A stretch of DNA of 64,000 nt, taken from positions 105,754 through 169,753 of the forward strand of contig CAUYUJ010016055.1 in NCBI GenBank assembly GCA_963575745.1, written 5' to 3'. The notes below the pieces were generated by a model, which worked only from the letters and a program-made list of their open reading frames with translations, ran no database searches and had not been told where the DNA came from. Both the position numbers and the translations under genes were made by a program. Positions 9,898 to 20,365 of this stretch are shown piece by piece; positions within the stretch are counted from its first letter, which is position 1, and the number at the start of each line of letters is the position of its first letter. The stretch comes from Prorocentrum cordatum. Its lineage: Eukaryota; Sar; Dinophyceae; Prorocentrales; Prorocentraceae.

Positions 9898-11175
9898 CCT
9901 CCTCCTCCTCCTCCTCCTCCTCCTCCTTTTTCTCCTCTTCCCCCGTTGCTTTTCCTCACAAGCAACTCCCCCCTGTCGCGCCCCGAGGCCCGTCGGAAGG
10001 GCGGCCTGGGCGTTTCACTTGAGCTTCCCTTGCCATAAATGATCCCAGAGCTCAGAAATTGGCCACAGTTTCACGGATTGAGGGCAGGTCGTTTTCCAAA
10101 TGTGGCTTTTAGCGCCGCGTCTTAAAATAATGCAGGGATTTCATTGATGTAGGGCAGGTCATTTTCAAAATGTGGCTCTGGCCCTAGCGCTGCGCACATT
10201 CGTATCCAAATGAACCCGGCGCGACCTCAATTAGGGCAAGTTTTCTATTGCGTGGGCGCAGTGCTTGGCATGGTTTGGCAGTGTTTTGCATTGCTTTGCA
10301 TTGCTTTGCACTGTTTTGCAAAACTTGGCGTTGCTTGCGATTACTGGGCATTGCTTGGCATTAACTGGCATCGAATCTGGTGTGGTGGTGGCGGTCAACC
10401 CGAGGAACCCGAGGATCTTCGAGGAGCGGACAACGAATCAATAGGAGGCACCAGGAACGGGGAACCCGAGGAACCTGGGAAAGCCGAGGAACTTGGGGAA
10501 CCCGAGGAACTTCTGCGATACGGGCAATAGGAGGCACCGGGGGTGGGGAACCCGAGGAACCCGAGGAACCTCCGAGCAACGGGCAAAGTAACAATAGGAG
10601 GCACCAACCGTCAACCAAGTAAGAACCTCTTAGGCAAGCAGAACTGGGGAAATTGTAAGAGCTTCACGGGTTGAGGGTGGTTCCTTTTCAACATGTTGTT
10701 CTCGCCTTAGCGCCTTGCACATTCGTTGTAAAAAATGCGAGAGCGTCACGCATTGAGGGTGGTTATTTTTCGAAGTGTTGTCCTCGCTTTAGCGCCATGC
10801 ACATTCGTTTTGAACACTTGCAACAATTTCACGGGCTCCCATACATAACGCACCAGCAACCGCGTTTCGGAACGATTCAGGATTGTCAGGGCGCAACAGT
10901 TACAATGATTCGCGGTGTTGAAGTCCCATGAATGGCGTTCTGACACATCAGTCAGGTTGATTCGTTGCCTTGAAGTTACGAAAATGGTGCTTTGGCAACG
11001 CTTCAGGATGTTCAAATGGTTGTCTCCCAACGGGGCACTTCCCTCAATAAAAATGAATCCCTGTAGGGGCCTGCGAAGAGGGAGCTTGAAGAGAGGGCTT
11101 CTGTCAAACTCATTGATGAGTCTTGGGTTTACACCAGTCCTCCTCCTCCTCCTCCTCCTCCTCCTCCTCCTCATC
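9898..11175 (+). repeat. TCC-bracketed repeat T, copy 2, interrupted
   Basis: A (TCC)n run (9898-9928) leads into the opening (CTGTCGCGCCCCGAGGCC), then roughly 80-bp units (ATGTGGCT...CGCGCACATTCG), then the unique 3' part ending TTGATGAGTCTTGGGTTTAC and another (TCC)n run from 11139. A foreign segment of about 430 bp (10213-10650) interrupts the tandem units. It holds TTTGCATTGC repeats and a GGAACCCGAGGAAC minisatellite. Confidence 0.75.
10213..10650 (+). repeat. Minisatellite insert within repeat T
   Basis: The first part is built of TTTGCATTGC-like decamers (10260-10370). The second is built of GAACCCGAGGAACC units with an AATAGGAGGCACC segment present three times (about 10440, 10527, 10591). 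Absent from the corresponding places of the other two T copies. Confidence 0.65.
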
Positions 11176-11310
11176 ATCATCATCATCATCATCGCTATCA
11201 TCCCTGGCCCCCCGCCTCCACGCCCCTCACCTCCCTGTCCTCATCTTCCTTCCCGTGCCCTTCCCACTATGCCCACCCACCCACCCGTCTCGTCTTCCTC
11301 TGTTTCACTT
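11176..11310. repeat. (ATC)n and pyrimidine-rich tail
   Basis: A (CAT)n run at 11172-11200 follows the TCC array, then a C-rich segment. Confidence 0.8.
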
Positions 11311-12046
11311 TGAGGCTTTCTTGAGGGCCTCTGTGGGCAAGCTCGGGGAGCATTTGAGCAACACGAGGGGTCTTTTGGACAATCTTTCGGCCTCCTGGGG
11401 CCACATTGGGGCATCGTGGGGCCATCATGCGCCGTCCTGCTGTCGGACCGGAAGTAACATCTTGGGATCCTCTTGGCACGCTCCTGGGGCGCTATTCAGG
11501 GCATTTGTACCGTCTTGGAGTTCTTCTTGGGACTCTCTTTGGCGCTCTTGGAGCCGTCTGGAGGTCCTGGAAGGTCACCAGAAGCGCAGAGTCGAGAAAG
11601 CAACATCTGTTAAAATGTCTTTCGATTCACGGATTTTGAGCTCTCGGCGGTAGCCCATGGGGGTCTTTGTGGCCAGTTGGAGCCGTTTTCGGGCCATCTT
11701 CTGGCATCTCGGAAGCATGTTGGAGACCATCTTGATTCACCTTCGGCAATGTTGTGTTATGTGGGGAGCCATCCTGGGGTATCTGCAACCAAGTTGAAGC
11801 CATCCGACCGTTCGGTGGATCAGGGCCAAGATTCCAGGGAATGGGTAGGGGGAGGTGTCAATTTCCCCAAGGGACCGCCATTACCTATCTCGCTCACTCC
11901 CACCCACCCTCCCACACCCGATATTCAGCATAAGCAGAGGCCGCCATCAGATGGACAGCCATCAATGCCTCCCAGCAGAGGGGGGAAGAGGGGTTTGGGA
12001 AGAGCTGCCCCTTTAAACCACCAACGCCCAAAGTGTGGCGGGATTG
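11311..12046 (+). mobile_element. TCTTGGGGCC-block element, copy 3
   Basis: A TCTTGGGGCC-like array (11311-11640), a CACCAGAAGCGCAGAGTCGA segment near 11575, a second looser array (to about 11775), and a diverged terminal hairpin TTTAAACCACCAACGCCCAA...GGCGGGATT (12011-12046). Confidence 0.45.
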
Positions 12047-12309
12047 CAGCCCTATTTCATGGAACTTGGATCTTCCGTGCATCAGATTTTCTTGGCACCC
12101 GACGTTCAGGAATCCCAATGCAGTAAGGCAACGCTCAAACACACATGCTGCCTGATAAGAGCAAGAGCTCTTCGCAGCCTGGCATCCCCGCAGTGTGGCC
12201 AGCATGCAACCCATCGCCCGCACGCCGACTGGCACGCTGCCAAGGAGGATGGGGGGCGGTAAGGGAAGTATTCTCTGAGGGAGGCAGGAAAAGCGAGGGG
12301 AAATTTGCA
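12047..12309. other. No gene recognised
   Basis: Nothing supported. Confidence 0.4.
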
Positions 12310-12484
12310 GCCCAGTGTTAGGTCGGGCGTGCCCCCCCACAGGGGGATTTTGGACGACAAATAAAACATTGTCAAAACAGATTCAAACATAGTCCGATAT
12401 GGTCAAAGAGTCGTCCCCTGACCATGATTTGACTATCTTTGAATACTCATCCTGTAGAGAGACACACCCGAGTTAAGTCTAGTG
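12310..12484. mobile_element. TTAGGTCGGGC-family element, copy 2
   Basis: The element is 12318-12476 (159 bp). The left end TTAGGTCGGGCGTGCCCCCC and the right end CTGTAGAGAGACACACCCGA, then GTTAA, are inverse. Flanking octamers GCCCAGTG and GTCTAGTG match at 6 of 8. AT-rich, non-coding interior. Confidence 0.65.
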
Positions 12485-13083
12485 CCCATGATATTGCACC
12501 GGCTGGGCATGGGCGCGAGCGAGGGCTGCGTCGGACTCCCAGCGCCAGGGCCGAAGGGCTGGAAGCCCGCACCACTCCTCCTCGCCCCCTGGTGGCGTGC
12601 CGTCGAACAGCTCCGTCGAGACGCCCAGGGCCTCGGGCCAAAAGGTGCGGCTCTTGGCCTGCCAGCGTGGTCATCTGCGGCAGGCTGGTGTCGTGCCGAC
12701 GCGGCGGCGACCCCCAGCCTCGGTGTTCGCCAGTGGCCCAGCAGCGGCCAACACGGAACGATCGGGCGATCGACAGAGTGCCAATCACTCGATGTGGACC
12801 GACCCACACGGTGTCAGAAAAACCCTCGCAGGGGTCGTCACCACACGAGCTTGCTGCACCGACGCGCTGGGTCCTCCGCCTGCCGCCTCCTCCCCGCGAT
12901 GGCTCCGAGGGCCGCCCCCGTCCAGAGGGGAGGAGTATAGGGCACCTCCCTGCAGTGGAGGCCCGTCGCCTCCTCTTGGGGGGGGACCTGGACGCCTCCG
13001 GGATGCTCTCCGCCCCAAAAGCCCTTTGCCTTCCCCTGAGGCAGGCCCGGGACGAGGAGATGAAGGCCGTTCAGCTCGACTGC
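12485..13083. other. No gene recognised between two MITE-like elements
   Basis: GC-rich, open in several frames on both strands. No motif distinguishes a real exon. Confidence 0.35.
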
Positions 13084-13724
13084 ACGTAAGGTTAAGTTGG
13101 GCACGCCCCTCTACAGGAGGAATATTCGAGAATAGTACAAAAGTCGTATGGGGACGACTGTTTGACTATTTTTGAGTTTTCTTGGGATCTTGTTTGACTA
13201 TTGTAATGGCCTCCAGCCAGTGCCGCCGATCGGGGGGGCTCCGGATTCGGAGATCTTCGCGGCTTTGTGGCCTCCTCCCTCCTCGATTATTCCGGTCCTC
13301 TTCCTTCTCCTCTGGGTGGGTGCCTGGAGCGGTCCCGGAGGGGGTCCGGGGAGGGCTCCAAGGGGAGAGTCTTCGGGGCGGTAGCGGCTAGACAGGGACA
13401 CCCCGAAACATCTTGGGGATGCGCAAATCACTAAGAAACGCCAGATGGAGGACCGCCCACCCCCTCCCCCCCTTCCCCGGGGGTGGTCCGGATGCGCAAA
13501 TCATGAAGAAAAGGCCAGATGGCCCCCCCCCTTCCCCAGCAGAGGCACCCCAGCGGCCCCCCTCCAAGCAGAGCTGAAGCTCTTGCTTAGGCTCAGAGCT
13601 GAATCTCTTGCTGAGGCTCCTTGTAGTTCACACGATTTTGGGTATTCTTGGAATATGTTTTTGACTATTTCAATTTTTTCCTCAAGTCCCCCTGTAGGGG
13701 GACAGGCCCGACCTAAACGTAAGG
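13084..13724. mobile_element. TTAGGTCGGGC-family element, copy 3, perfect 8-bp duplication
   Basis: The element is 13092-13716 (625 bp). Ends are TTAAGTTGGGCACGCCCCTC and CTGTAGGGGGACAGGCCCGA, then CCTAA. It is flanked by identical octamers ACGTAAGG (13084-13091 and 13717-13724). The sub-terminal parts (TTTGACTATTTTTGAG and ATGTTTTTGACTATTTC) are shared with the family. The middle is unrelated filler with two GGATGCGCAAATCA segments. No transposase. Confidence 0.8.
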
Positions 13725-13727
13725 GTG

Positions 13728-13975
13728 GTCAGCGTTCTCGTATTCACTGTTTTGCCGATCGGCGCGGGCCCGCGCATCCCCCCTACCTCCTTCCCCATGG
13801 GGCAGATATTGCCTGTTTTGGGCGCCCGTTTCGAGCAGGTGGAGTCTCCCCCACAGGACACGCACTGTTTGCAAACAGTCGCACTGAGCAGAGGTCTGGA
13901 GCCAGACACCCCCCTCCTCCCCTCTTCCGCCCAATGTCGACGAAACGCCGAAAAAGAAAACGCTCACGTGACCCT
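13728..13975 (+). repeat. Dispersed 230-bp repeat, copy 1
   Basis: Shares TTTTGCCGATCGGCGCGGGC, TTTCGAGCAGGTGGAGTCTC and GCAGAGGTCTGGAGCCAG, in the same order, with 24375-24605. In one frame both copies would encode a similar peptide around FEQVESPP and TVALSRGLEP, so an old coding origin is possible but unproven. Confidence 0.6.
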
Positions 13976-14113
13976 TCGCCAGAGTGACCTCTGCTGCAGG
14001 CCCATTTGGGGGTCCGCCGAGCGCGATGCGGTAGCAGCGTCTTGCGCGCCAGTGTTTGGTCCCCCCGCGGCCCTCCCCCCAAAAGCCGCGCACCAAAGGT
14101 CGCTCTTACCTAC

Positions 14114-14308
14114 ATGGCTCGTCAAACAGAAGTTGACGGCTACTGTTTCCGGTGCTTGCGTGGTCGGCGCTACATCAATGCCGGCATGGGATATTCGGCC
14201 CAGACTCAGGGTTATCCGAAATTTGGCAGTGCCCTCACAGCAGTGAAGAACGCGTGTTCTGACGAGTGCCCGAATTGTCGAGCGCTTTATATGTTGTATG
14301 GTCGCTAA
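14114..14308 (+). CDS. Small zinc-ribbon-like protein, 64 aa, resembling DUF5679
   Basis: The ORF starts at a real ATG (MARQTEVDGYCFRCL) and ends with LYMLYGR at TAA. It has one pair of cysteines near the start (CFRC, residues 12-15) and a second group near the end (CSDECPNC, about residues 48-55), separated by about 32 residues: the spacing of a small treble-clef or zinc-ribbon protein. The opening GYCFRCLRGRR and the closing CPNC..LYMLYG recall the short DUF5679 proteins known from archaea and large DNA viruses; this is from memory, not a search. There is no intron and no neighbour of related function. An A-rich tract follows within 5 bases. It could be an exon of a larger gene or a chance ORF, but the start, stop and paired cysteines make it the best small gene here. 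Confidence 0.4.
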   Translation: MARQTEVDGYCFRCLRGRRYINAGMGYSAQTQGYPKFGSALTAVKNACSDECPNCRALYMLYGR

Positions 14309-14482
14309 GAAAGAAAGAAACAAATAAAGAAATAAGAAGCAAGCAATAAGCAAACAAACAAAACAATAATAATATATACTCAGAACGAAATACAGAACAA
14401 AGAAAACAAAGGGAGGACAAAAAGGGTCACAATAAGAAAAACATAAATAAGAAAGAAATAAGCAAACAAGAGAAGCTCGATC
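14309..14482 (+). repeat. A-rich low-complexity tract
   Basis: AAAGAAAGAAAC, AAATAAAG and AAGCAAAC units over about 170 bp, clearly AT-richer than the surroundings. Confidence 0.75.
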
Positions 14483-14861
14483 TTGCGTGTAGGCGATCAG
14501 CGGGGAACTCACTCGCAGCGCTCCCCCGGGGCGCCCGGAGCACGCCGGCCCCCGCCGGCCCTGGCGCAGGGACTCCGTCCTGCCGCCGCCGCCTCGCTCA
14601 GGGGCAGCTTCGGAGGGGCGAGGGTGACGCACCCATCGGTCGTTGGAAGCAGAGGTATTGTTGGATGCCCAGAGCCCAAAATCTACTTCAAGCGCCTTCC
14701 TGCTTCAGGAGCCGATTGGTCTTGGCTGTGTCTTGCTATTCTCCGGACCGGCCCGAACCCAGTCTATTTCTCATCCGCCCTCCTGCTTGATGTTTTTACC
14801 TGCTTCCGACCGTCGCGCAAGCTCAGGGGAGGGACGCATCGACCCCCGATCGCCCCTCGAT

Positions 14862-15866
14862 CTCTAGGCTTAATTCGGGCCTCTCCCCCTACAGGGGAAT
14901 ATTCAAAAATTGCCCAAACATAACCTCATGCCCGTGAGAATAAACACTAGGGGATAATAAAGTTCGGGGTTCAGGGAGAGATAATAAAAGTAGCCCAGCA
15001 GACCTCAGCATAATCTCGAAGTAAGAGATGATCAAGAGGAGACCAAGCCGAGCACGTTTTGAGACATCCTTGGCGTTTAGTTTTCATAGAAATATCCTCA
15101 ACAATGGCTTATCTCTCATGAAAATTGTTTTTTGTAAGTGCTCGTGTAGGGTAGCTCATGTGCCTCAATTTCCATGGATAATCAACCCCAGAGATAAAAA
15201 AGTTCAGGCGAGCGTGGGGACAGAGAGAAATATAAAAGAAGAAGAATACAGTAGAATAATAATAAGAAAGAAGAAGAGGAGAATAAGAAGAGGACGAAGA
15301 AAGGAAAAATCCAAAGTTCCAAATCTATCAATTTTAATTTACAAACGCTTTATGAACATTGATTTTTTTAAGTGCTCGTGTAGGGTAGCTCATGTGCTTC
15401 ATTTTCCATGGATAATCAACCCCAGGGATAAAAAAGTTCAGGCGAGCGTGAGGACAGATAGAAATATAAAAGAAGAAGAGGAAAGTAGAATAATAATAAG
15501 AACATTGCTCGTTTCGTTTGAGTCTGCCTCCCAAAATTATTGGTTTCGCTTGACACATCCTGAAAAAGTGTGATCGCTTCGCTTGATGTTGCTATATCAA
15601 CATCGCTTGATGTTGCTATCTCAACATAGCGTTTCGAGGTGATAATGAAGTTCGGCCTCAGCGCTCGCCGCCCAATTTGAATTTTGTATAGGGCGACGAT
15701 ACTCAACTCTAAACACTGAAGGGGGGGGTCCCTTTATTATCATCGGCATGCGGTTAGTCAGGGGACGAGTTTTGTTGCCTGTTTTTGAATATGTTGAAAC
15801 ATTTTGGGGGTATTTTTGGTTTTTCGCCCAAATCCGCCTGTAGGCATGCCCGACCTAACTCTAGGC
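14862..15866. mobile_element. TTAGGTCGGGC-family element, copy 4 (989 bp), perfect 8-bp duplication
   Basis: The element is 14870-15858. Ends are TTAATTCGGGCCTCTCCCCC and CCGCCTGTAGGCATGCCCGA, then CCTAA. Identical octamers CTCTAGGC lie at 14862-14869 and 15859-15866. The interior is notably AT-rich and contains a direct duplication of about 140 bp (15130-15270 and 15367-15505; both contain AAGTGCTCGTGTAGGGTAGC and GATAATCAACCCCAG). It encodes no recognisable transposase. It inserted into the left tip of the palindromic element that follows. Confidence 0.8.
15130..15505 (+). repeat. Direct repeat pair inside the 989-bp element
   Basis: Two units of about 140 bp, 237 bp apart start to start, differing at only a few positions. 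Each carries AAAAAAGTTCAGGCGAGCGT and an AATATAAAAGAAGAAGA tail. Confidence 0.8.
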
Positions 15867-16088
15867 CTCCTGGATGGGGTCGGGGTAGATGATGGGGTCG
15901 GAGGATCGCGCCGCATCGCCGATGCGTCGGCGACGCGGCTCGACGTGGAGCTCGATTATTCCACGCCGACGTCGCCGATGCATCGTGTCGCCGATGCGTC
16001 GCTGATACATCGGCGATGTATCGCCGATGTATCGGCGATGCGGCGCGATCTTCCGACCCCATCTATTCCGACCCCATCTAGGAGGCCT
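15863..16088. mobile_element. Palindromic element nested in the outer element
   Basis: The left arm AGGCCTCCTGGATGGGGTCG ... GATCGCGCCGCATCGCCGAT is inverse to the right arm ATCGGCGATGCGGCGCGATC ... CGACCCCATCTAGGAGGCCT. The centre is made of CGATGCATCGGCGATGTATC-like units. About 225 bp, non-coding. Confidence 0.75.
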
Positions 16089-16197
16089 CCAGATAGCCCA
16101 CAGCGCCGAGAATCGTGCGGATTCGCTATCGAGGCCACGTCGCCGATCTGTGGGCGATGCGTCTCCGATTCCAGGTCGACGTTTCACCCCCTGAGCT

Positions 16198-16500
16198 GGT
16201 TGGTCTCCCCCGAACGTTGCCCCTCAGGGGAGGGGAGGGGGGGAGGGGGGGAGAAGGAGGGATCGAGAGAGGTCTTGATAGTCTTTGCGCTCGTTTCGAT
16301 GATCTCCAGGGGGTTCTTGGCAGGGCGGGAAGAGGGAGCGGGAGGGAGAGGAGGAGGAGGAGGAGGAGGAGGAGGAAGAGGAGGAGAAGGCGAACGAATG
16401 ATAATACTAATAATGATGATACGGATCATACTAATACTACTAATAATAATGGTAATAACCATACTAATGCTAATACTGAAAAGTAATACGAGTAATAGTA
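16198..16500. repeat. GGA array followed by AATACTAAT-type low complexity
   Basis: (GGA)n at about 16345-16385, then AT-rich units such as ATAATACTAATAATGATG and TAATACTAC up to about 16510. No gene. Confidence 0.75.
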
Positions 16501-16560
16501 ATAATATTGAATGATAAATACACAGATAACATGACATAACGTAACATAATATGGAATCGT

Positions 16561-16565
16561 ACTAC

Positions 16566-16619
<54 letters not shown>

Positions 16620-16620
16620 C
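16561..16620 (+). repeat. (GAT)n microsatellite
   Basis: About 18 perfect GAT units. Confidence 0.95.
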
Positions 16621-16902
16621 ACAGTAGAAACAAATATAAACAGAAGAAGAAGGATGGATGAGGAGGGGGATGGGGAGGGATGTGATCAGGGGGAAGTATG
16701 ACGAGGAGGACCAGAGTAAACAAACCTCCGATGCATCAGCGTCCCGCACGTTTTCTCCCTTCAGCTCAGATTGATGCTTCCCCCCCCCTCGAGCTGGCCT
16801 CCCCCGAACGTCAAGGGCCGCCACGATGGCACGAGCTCCTTCGCGGCTCGCGGCTCAAGACGTGCGATCCCCCTTCCGCGTCACCCTCGTCGAGAAACCA
16901 TC

Positions 16903-16909
16903 GTCATCG

Positions 16910-16944
<35 letters not shown>

Positions 16945-16966
16945 GTCGTCGTCATCATCATCAGAG
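16903..16966 (+). repeat. (ATC)n microsatellite
   Basis: ATC/GTC array directly before a GGTCAATGCAAAC repeat. Confidence 0.95.
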
Positions 16967-16967
16967 A

Positions 16968-17125
16968 CAGGGGTCAATGCAAACGGGGGTCAATCAGAGG
17001 GCCAGATCTTGCAGGATCCTGCGGAGCCAGGGGTGCATTGACCCGGGCTTGGGTGCAGAATCCTGCAGGATCTTGCTAAGCCTGACTGGCCCGGGATTGA
17101 CCCGGGTCAGAAGATCCCCGACGTT
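16968..17125 (+). repeat. GGTCAATGCAAAC-family repeat, copy 2
   Basis: Starts GGGGTCAATGCAAACGGGGG. It has GCAGGATCCTGC units and ends GATTGACCCGGGTCAGAAGA. Confidence 0.75.
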
Positions 17126-17254
17126 ATGTTGTTGGCGGTGCCGCTTCCTTACTGATGGGAAAGAGGACTCCACGAGCGAGCTCTGGCCCGCGAAAACCCG
17201 AGATGCATACACGATCCCTAACGTTCCGCCTCACCTCGTCGCCTCTACAGGAAA

Positions 17255-17440
17255 AGCGAATGACATAAGCATAAATTTTCGGAGCCCCGCGCGGATTTGT
17301 CGGATCGGCGCTGGAAACCCCTCCCTGGCGCGGGGATCGCGCCAGAGGCGCCGCCAGAGGCGCCGCCAGGGGTCTAGAAGCCGATCCAAGAAATCCGCGT
17401 GGACTTCTGGAAGTGCCTGTTTGTACAGTTTTTGCTCGTC
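17255..17440. mobile_element. Fold-back element P, copy 5
   Basis: Left arm GACATAAGCATAAATTTTCG...GCGGATTTGTCGGATCGGCG and right arm GCCGATCCAAGAAATCCGCG are inverse. The loop contains repeated GGCGCCGCCAGA. Confidence 0.75.
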
Positions 17441-17736
17441 TAGCCTCGTTTTGTTTCTCCTCCTAATACGGAGACTGCACCTGCTTGCCGCGTAAGTTGC
17501 TTTAATGCCTTTTGAGTTTGGTTGCTTGTACGATGCTGTCCCTTCGTGCTTGTGGCTTCGGCTCTTCGCTCGGTCGTTGTCCCTCCGCCGCGCGCCTTCT
17601 GTGACCCTCGCTCGTGCGTCTTCTGATTCTCGGGCCCTCGTTCGGTCCCCGCTCGCCTCTGCGCCGAGTGCGTGGGAGTCAGCTCCTGACTCGAACCCAA
17701 ACCCACTTTAAACAAAATCGCCCCCTCCCCTCTAGT
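17441..17736. other. No gene recognised
   Basis: Nothing supported. Confidence 0.4.
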
Positions 17737-18046
17737 TTCCCCCTCCTCCTCTTCCTCCTCCTCCTCCCCCTCCTCCTCCTCCTCCTCCTCCTCCTCCTCC
17801 TCCTCCTCTCCCTCCTCCTCCTTCTCCTCCTCCTCCTCCTCCTCCTCCTCCTCCTCCTTCCTCCTCGTCCTCCTCGTCGTCCTCCTCCTCCTCCTCCTCC
17901 TCTTTCCTCCTCCTCCTCCTCCTCCTCCTCCTGCTCCTCCTCCTGCTCCTCCCCTCCTCCTCCTCCTCCTCCTCCTCCTCCTTCTTCTCCTCCTCCTCCT
18001 CCTCCTCCTCCTCCTCCTCCTCCTCCTCCTCCTCCTCCTCCTCCAC
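17737..18046 (+). repeat. (TCC)n array, about 310 bp
   Basis: Nearly pure TCC with occasional CTC, GTC and TTC units. It is open in all six frames (Ser, Leu or Pro runs on the plus strand; Glu, Arg or Gly runs on the minus strand). Confidence 0.95.
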
Positions 18047-18445
18047 CCCCAGGTGCGGCCCTGGCCGCGACCAGGCTCCGTGTCGGGCTCCGGGCGCAAC
18101 TCGCGCGGCCCCTCGCAGCTGGCGCTGGCGGCCACGAGCTTGCTGACCGGCTCCGCTCGGGGAAGAGAATCGGCGGCAACGATAGGGAGAGAAAGTAGCG
18201 CTGTGGTGTACACGCGCTGTGGTGCACGGTGTACACATGCGCTGTGGTGCAGATCGCCACCTACATGTTGCTCGCGTCGTCGTCGTCGTTGCTCGTTGCT
18301 CGTCGCTCGTCGCTCATCGTCGTCGTGCGCGCGGGCGCGGCTGTGGTGCCCGAGTCACGGCGGGGGGGGACCGTTACGTCATACCCCTCCTCGCACCCCC
18401 CCCCATGACACCCGTCATCGCCGAAAATAAAGAAGCGCGCTCTAG
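18047..18445. other. No gene recognised
   Basis: Contains GTGTACACGCGCTGTGGTGC-like units repeated near 18205-18250 and a CGTCGTCGT / TCGCTCGTCGCTC run near 18275-18325. Confidence 0.4.
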
Positions 18446-18607
18446 GCATAGGGAGGGATGCATCGACCCCCAATCGCCCATTGATCGCCGATAGGGGCCC
18501 GATAGCCCCAGCCTGCCCAGGAAGGTGTGGATCCACTATCGGGGGCCTATCGCCGATCTGTCGGCGATGTATCGCCGATTCCAGGTCGATGCATCCCGCC
18601 CTATGCC
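18446..18607. mobile_element. CATCGACC-family element, uninterrupted copy
   Basis: GGCATAGGGAGGGATGCATC, then GACC, is inverse to GGTCGATGCATCCCGCCCTA, then TGCC. About 162 bp. It is the empty-site relative of the outer element at 14820-16197. A second inner palindrome (GGGGCCCGATAG / CTATCGGGGGCC) lies at its centre. Confidence 0.75.
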
Positions 18608-18714
18608 AGTCCCCCCTATCGTTGCCCCTCAAGGTTCGGCTCCGCTGTGCTTCGGTGCATAACTATCTCCGACTTCGGAACTGTCGAGAAGTGCACCCCA
18701 GGCGATGCGAAGAG

Positions 18715-18865
18715 GTGGGGCGGAGACTTCCGCCTCGGAAGAGTGGGGCGGATATCTCCGTAGATGTTTGGCAGAACCAGCGACGGCAAAGTAGGGCGGA
18801 AGTCGACGTCAGAGTCAGAGGAGGTTGAAACGTAGGGCGGACATTTCCGCTCTGCTAGCGAAATC
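18715..18865 (+). repeat. GGGCGGANNTTTCCGC tandem motif
   Basis: Four diverged units: GGGGCGGAGACTTCCGCCTC, GGGGCGGATATCTCCG, TAGGGCGGAAGTCGACG and TAGGGCGGACATTTCCGC. Each is a small palindrome. A minus-strand ORF of 66 codons with an ATG (18815-19015) starts beyond it and runs into it; I cannot assign it. Confidence 0.5.
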
Positions 18866-19707
18866 GCCCAAAGTATCGGGGTCGTCCGAGAGGGTGGTGA
18901 GGACCAAGGGGCCGGACATCATGGCGGGGGCCATGATATCTCCCCAGATCTCATGGGCCCTCTTCGGAGACCAGAACATATACATTACCAGAGGCGAGCT
19001 GTGTTTCAATCGCATGGCTTTCTGAGGGTCGGGGACGACGTCGTGGTTGAGTGGTGTATTCTTTGTTTATCCTTTCCCGCAGAAACAACGGAAAATGTAT
19101 ACACCAGGGTCCCGTATACACCAGGACCCGCTTCCCTGCGCAAATTTCATTGCTGGACCGGAAAAAGCGTCGGTGTATAGAGTTTTGTCCCTTACCTCTT
19201 CTCCATCCATGCCTAGATGCTTTGCCCCAGCATCAGGGGGAGATCTTTGTCCAGCCCTCCTGGCAGGGAAGCCCCCCAGCTCTCCTTTCAAAACGTCCGC
19301 GCACATGCCTCTTGGCCGCCCCTCTCTTGGACGCCCCAGAAGAGTGCGGCGGATCCCGAGCCAGGTGGACGCCGCCCCCCACCCTCGCCGTGAAAAGGGA
19401 GCGGGTCCCGACGGAGGCGGGCCCCAAGGTTTCTCTTTTTCGCCGTTCCTGGGACCTCGGGGTCCCCTCCACGGGCCTCGGGACCTGCCAATGAAGCAGG
19501 TCGGGAGTCAACGTCCGGTCCCGGGGGAAGGCCCTGGGGTCCAGGGCCCGTTGCCCGCAGAACACATTTCCTTCATGCTAGAACCTCCACCAGACTGCAC
19601 CAAGGACTGCTTCTCGTGACCGCGATCACTCGGATCAGATCAAGGGCATGCAACTGTTCCTTGTCTGGACGTTGTGCCGGGAAGAAATCTTGCTAACCTC
19701 TCGTGAG
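18866..19707. other. No gene recognised
   Basis: Contains CCGTATACACCAGGACCC next to an AATGTATACACCAGGGTCCC copy near 19095-19130. No supported exon. Confidence 0.35.
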
Positions 19708-19915
19708 CCTTGAGACGGGGGTCAATGCAAACGGGGGTGGGCCAGAGCGTCCAATTTTGCAGGATCCTGCAGGGCCAGGGACGTATTGACCCAGGTTTGG
19801 GTGCAGGATCTTGCAGGATCCTTCGCATTGGCCCGGGTTTGGGTGCAGGATCTTACAGGATTCTGCAAGGCCTGACTGACCCGGGTCTGGATTGACCCGG
19901 TTCAGAAGATCCACG
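19708..19915 (+). repeat. GGTCAATGCAAAC-family repeat, copy 3 (longer)
   Basis: Starts GGGGGTCAATGCAAACGGGG. It has an extra internal unit (GGGTGCAGGATCTT.CAGGAT twice) and ends TTGACCCGGTTCAGAAGATC. Confidence 0.75.
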
Positions 19916-20238
19916 AACTTCCCCTTCCCTCCTCCGCTCGGGGCTGGCGAGAGCGGGGGCGTGACGGGGGGCGGGGTCACGAAGGCTGCCGTGTGCAGTC
20001 GGTTCTGGCTCCGCTTGCGGGCCCCCTCTTCGATACCTTGGCCCTCTCTTCGGCGTGGCTGATTCGCTCCCCCCCCCCCTAACTGCCCCCCCTTTCGTCC
20101 GACGCGATCCGCGCCCTCTTTGGCCCTCAACGCTTTTGTCGAACACGGCGCGGCTCAAGGCAGCCAGTTCGCCCCGGGCAGCGTCGGCGACGATGCGGAG
20201 AGCATTGGGCGGTTTGCAATGTCTAGACGCATCGTCTC
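19916..20238. other. No gene recognised
   Basis: Nothing supported. Confidence 0.35.
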
Positions 20239-20297
20239 CTTGTAAGCTTTCGCATCAGCATCCTCATCACCATCATCAACTTCGTCATCATTACCAC

Positions 20298-20365
<68 letters not shown>

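Larger units (their letters stand above)
14820..16197. mobile_element. Outer element of a nested stack (CATCGACC family)
   Basis: The left end AGCTCAGGGGAGGGACGCAT, then CGACCCCCGATCGCCC, is inverse to the right end CCAGGTCGACGTTTCACCCC, then CTGAGCT. An undisturbed relative at 18446-18607 shows that everything between about 14863 and 16091 is inserted material, because the sequence on both sides (ATCGCCC.T.GATC, then GATAGCCC.AGC) is almost contiguous there. Confidence 0.7.
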
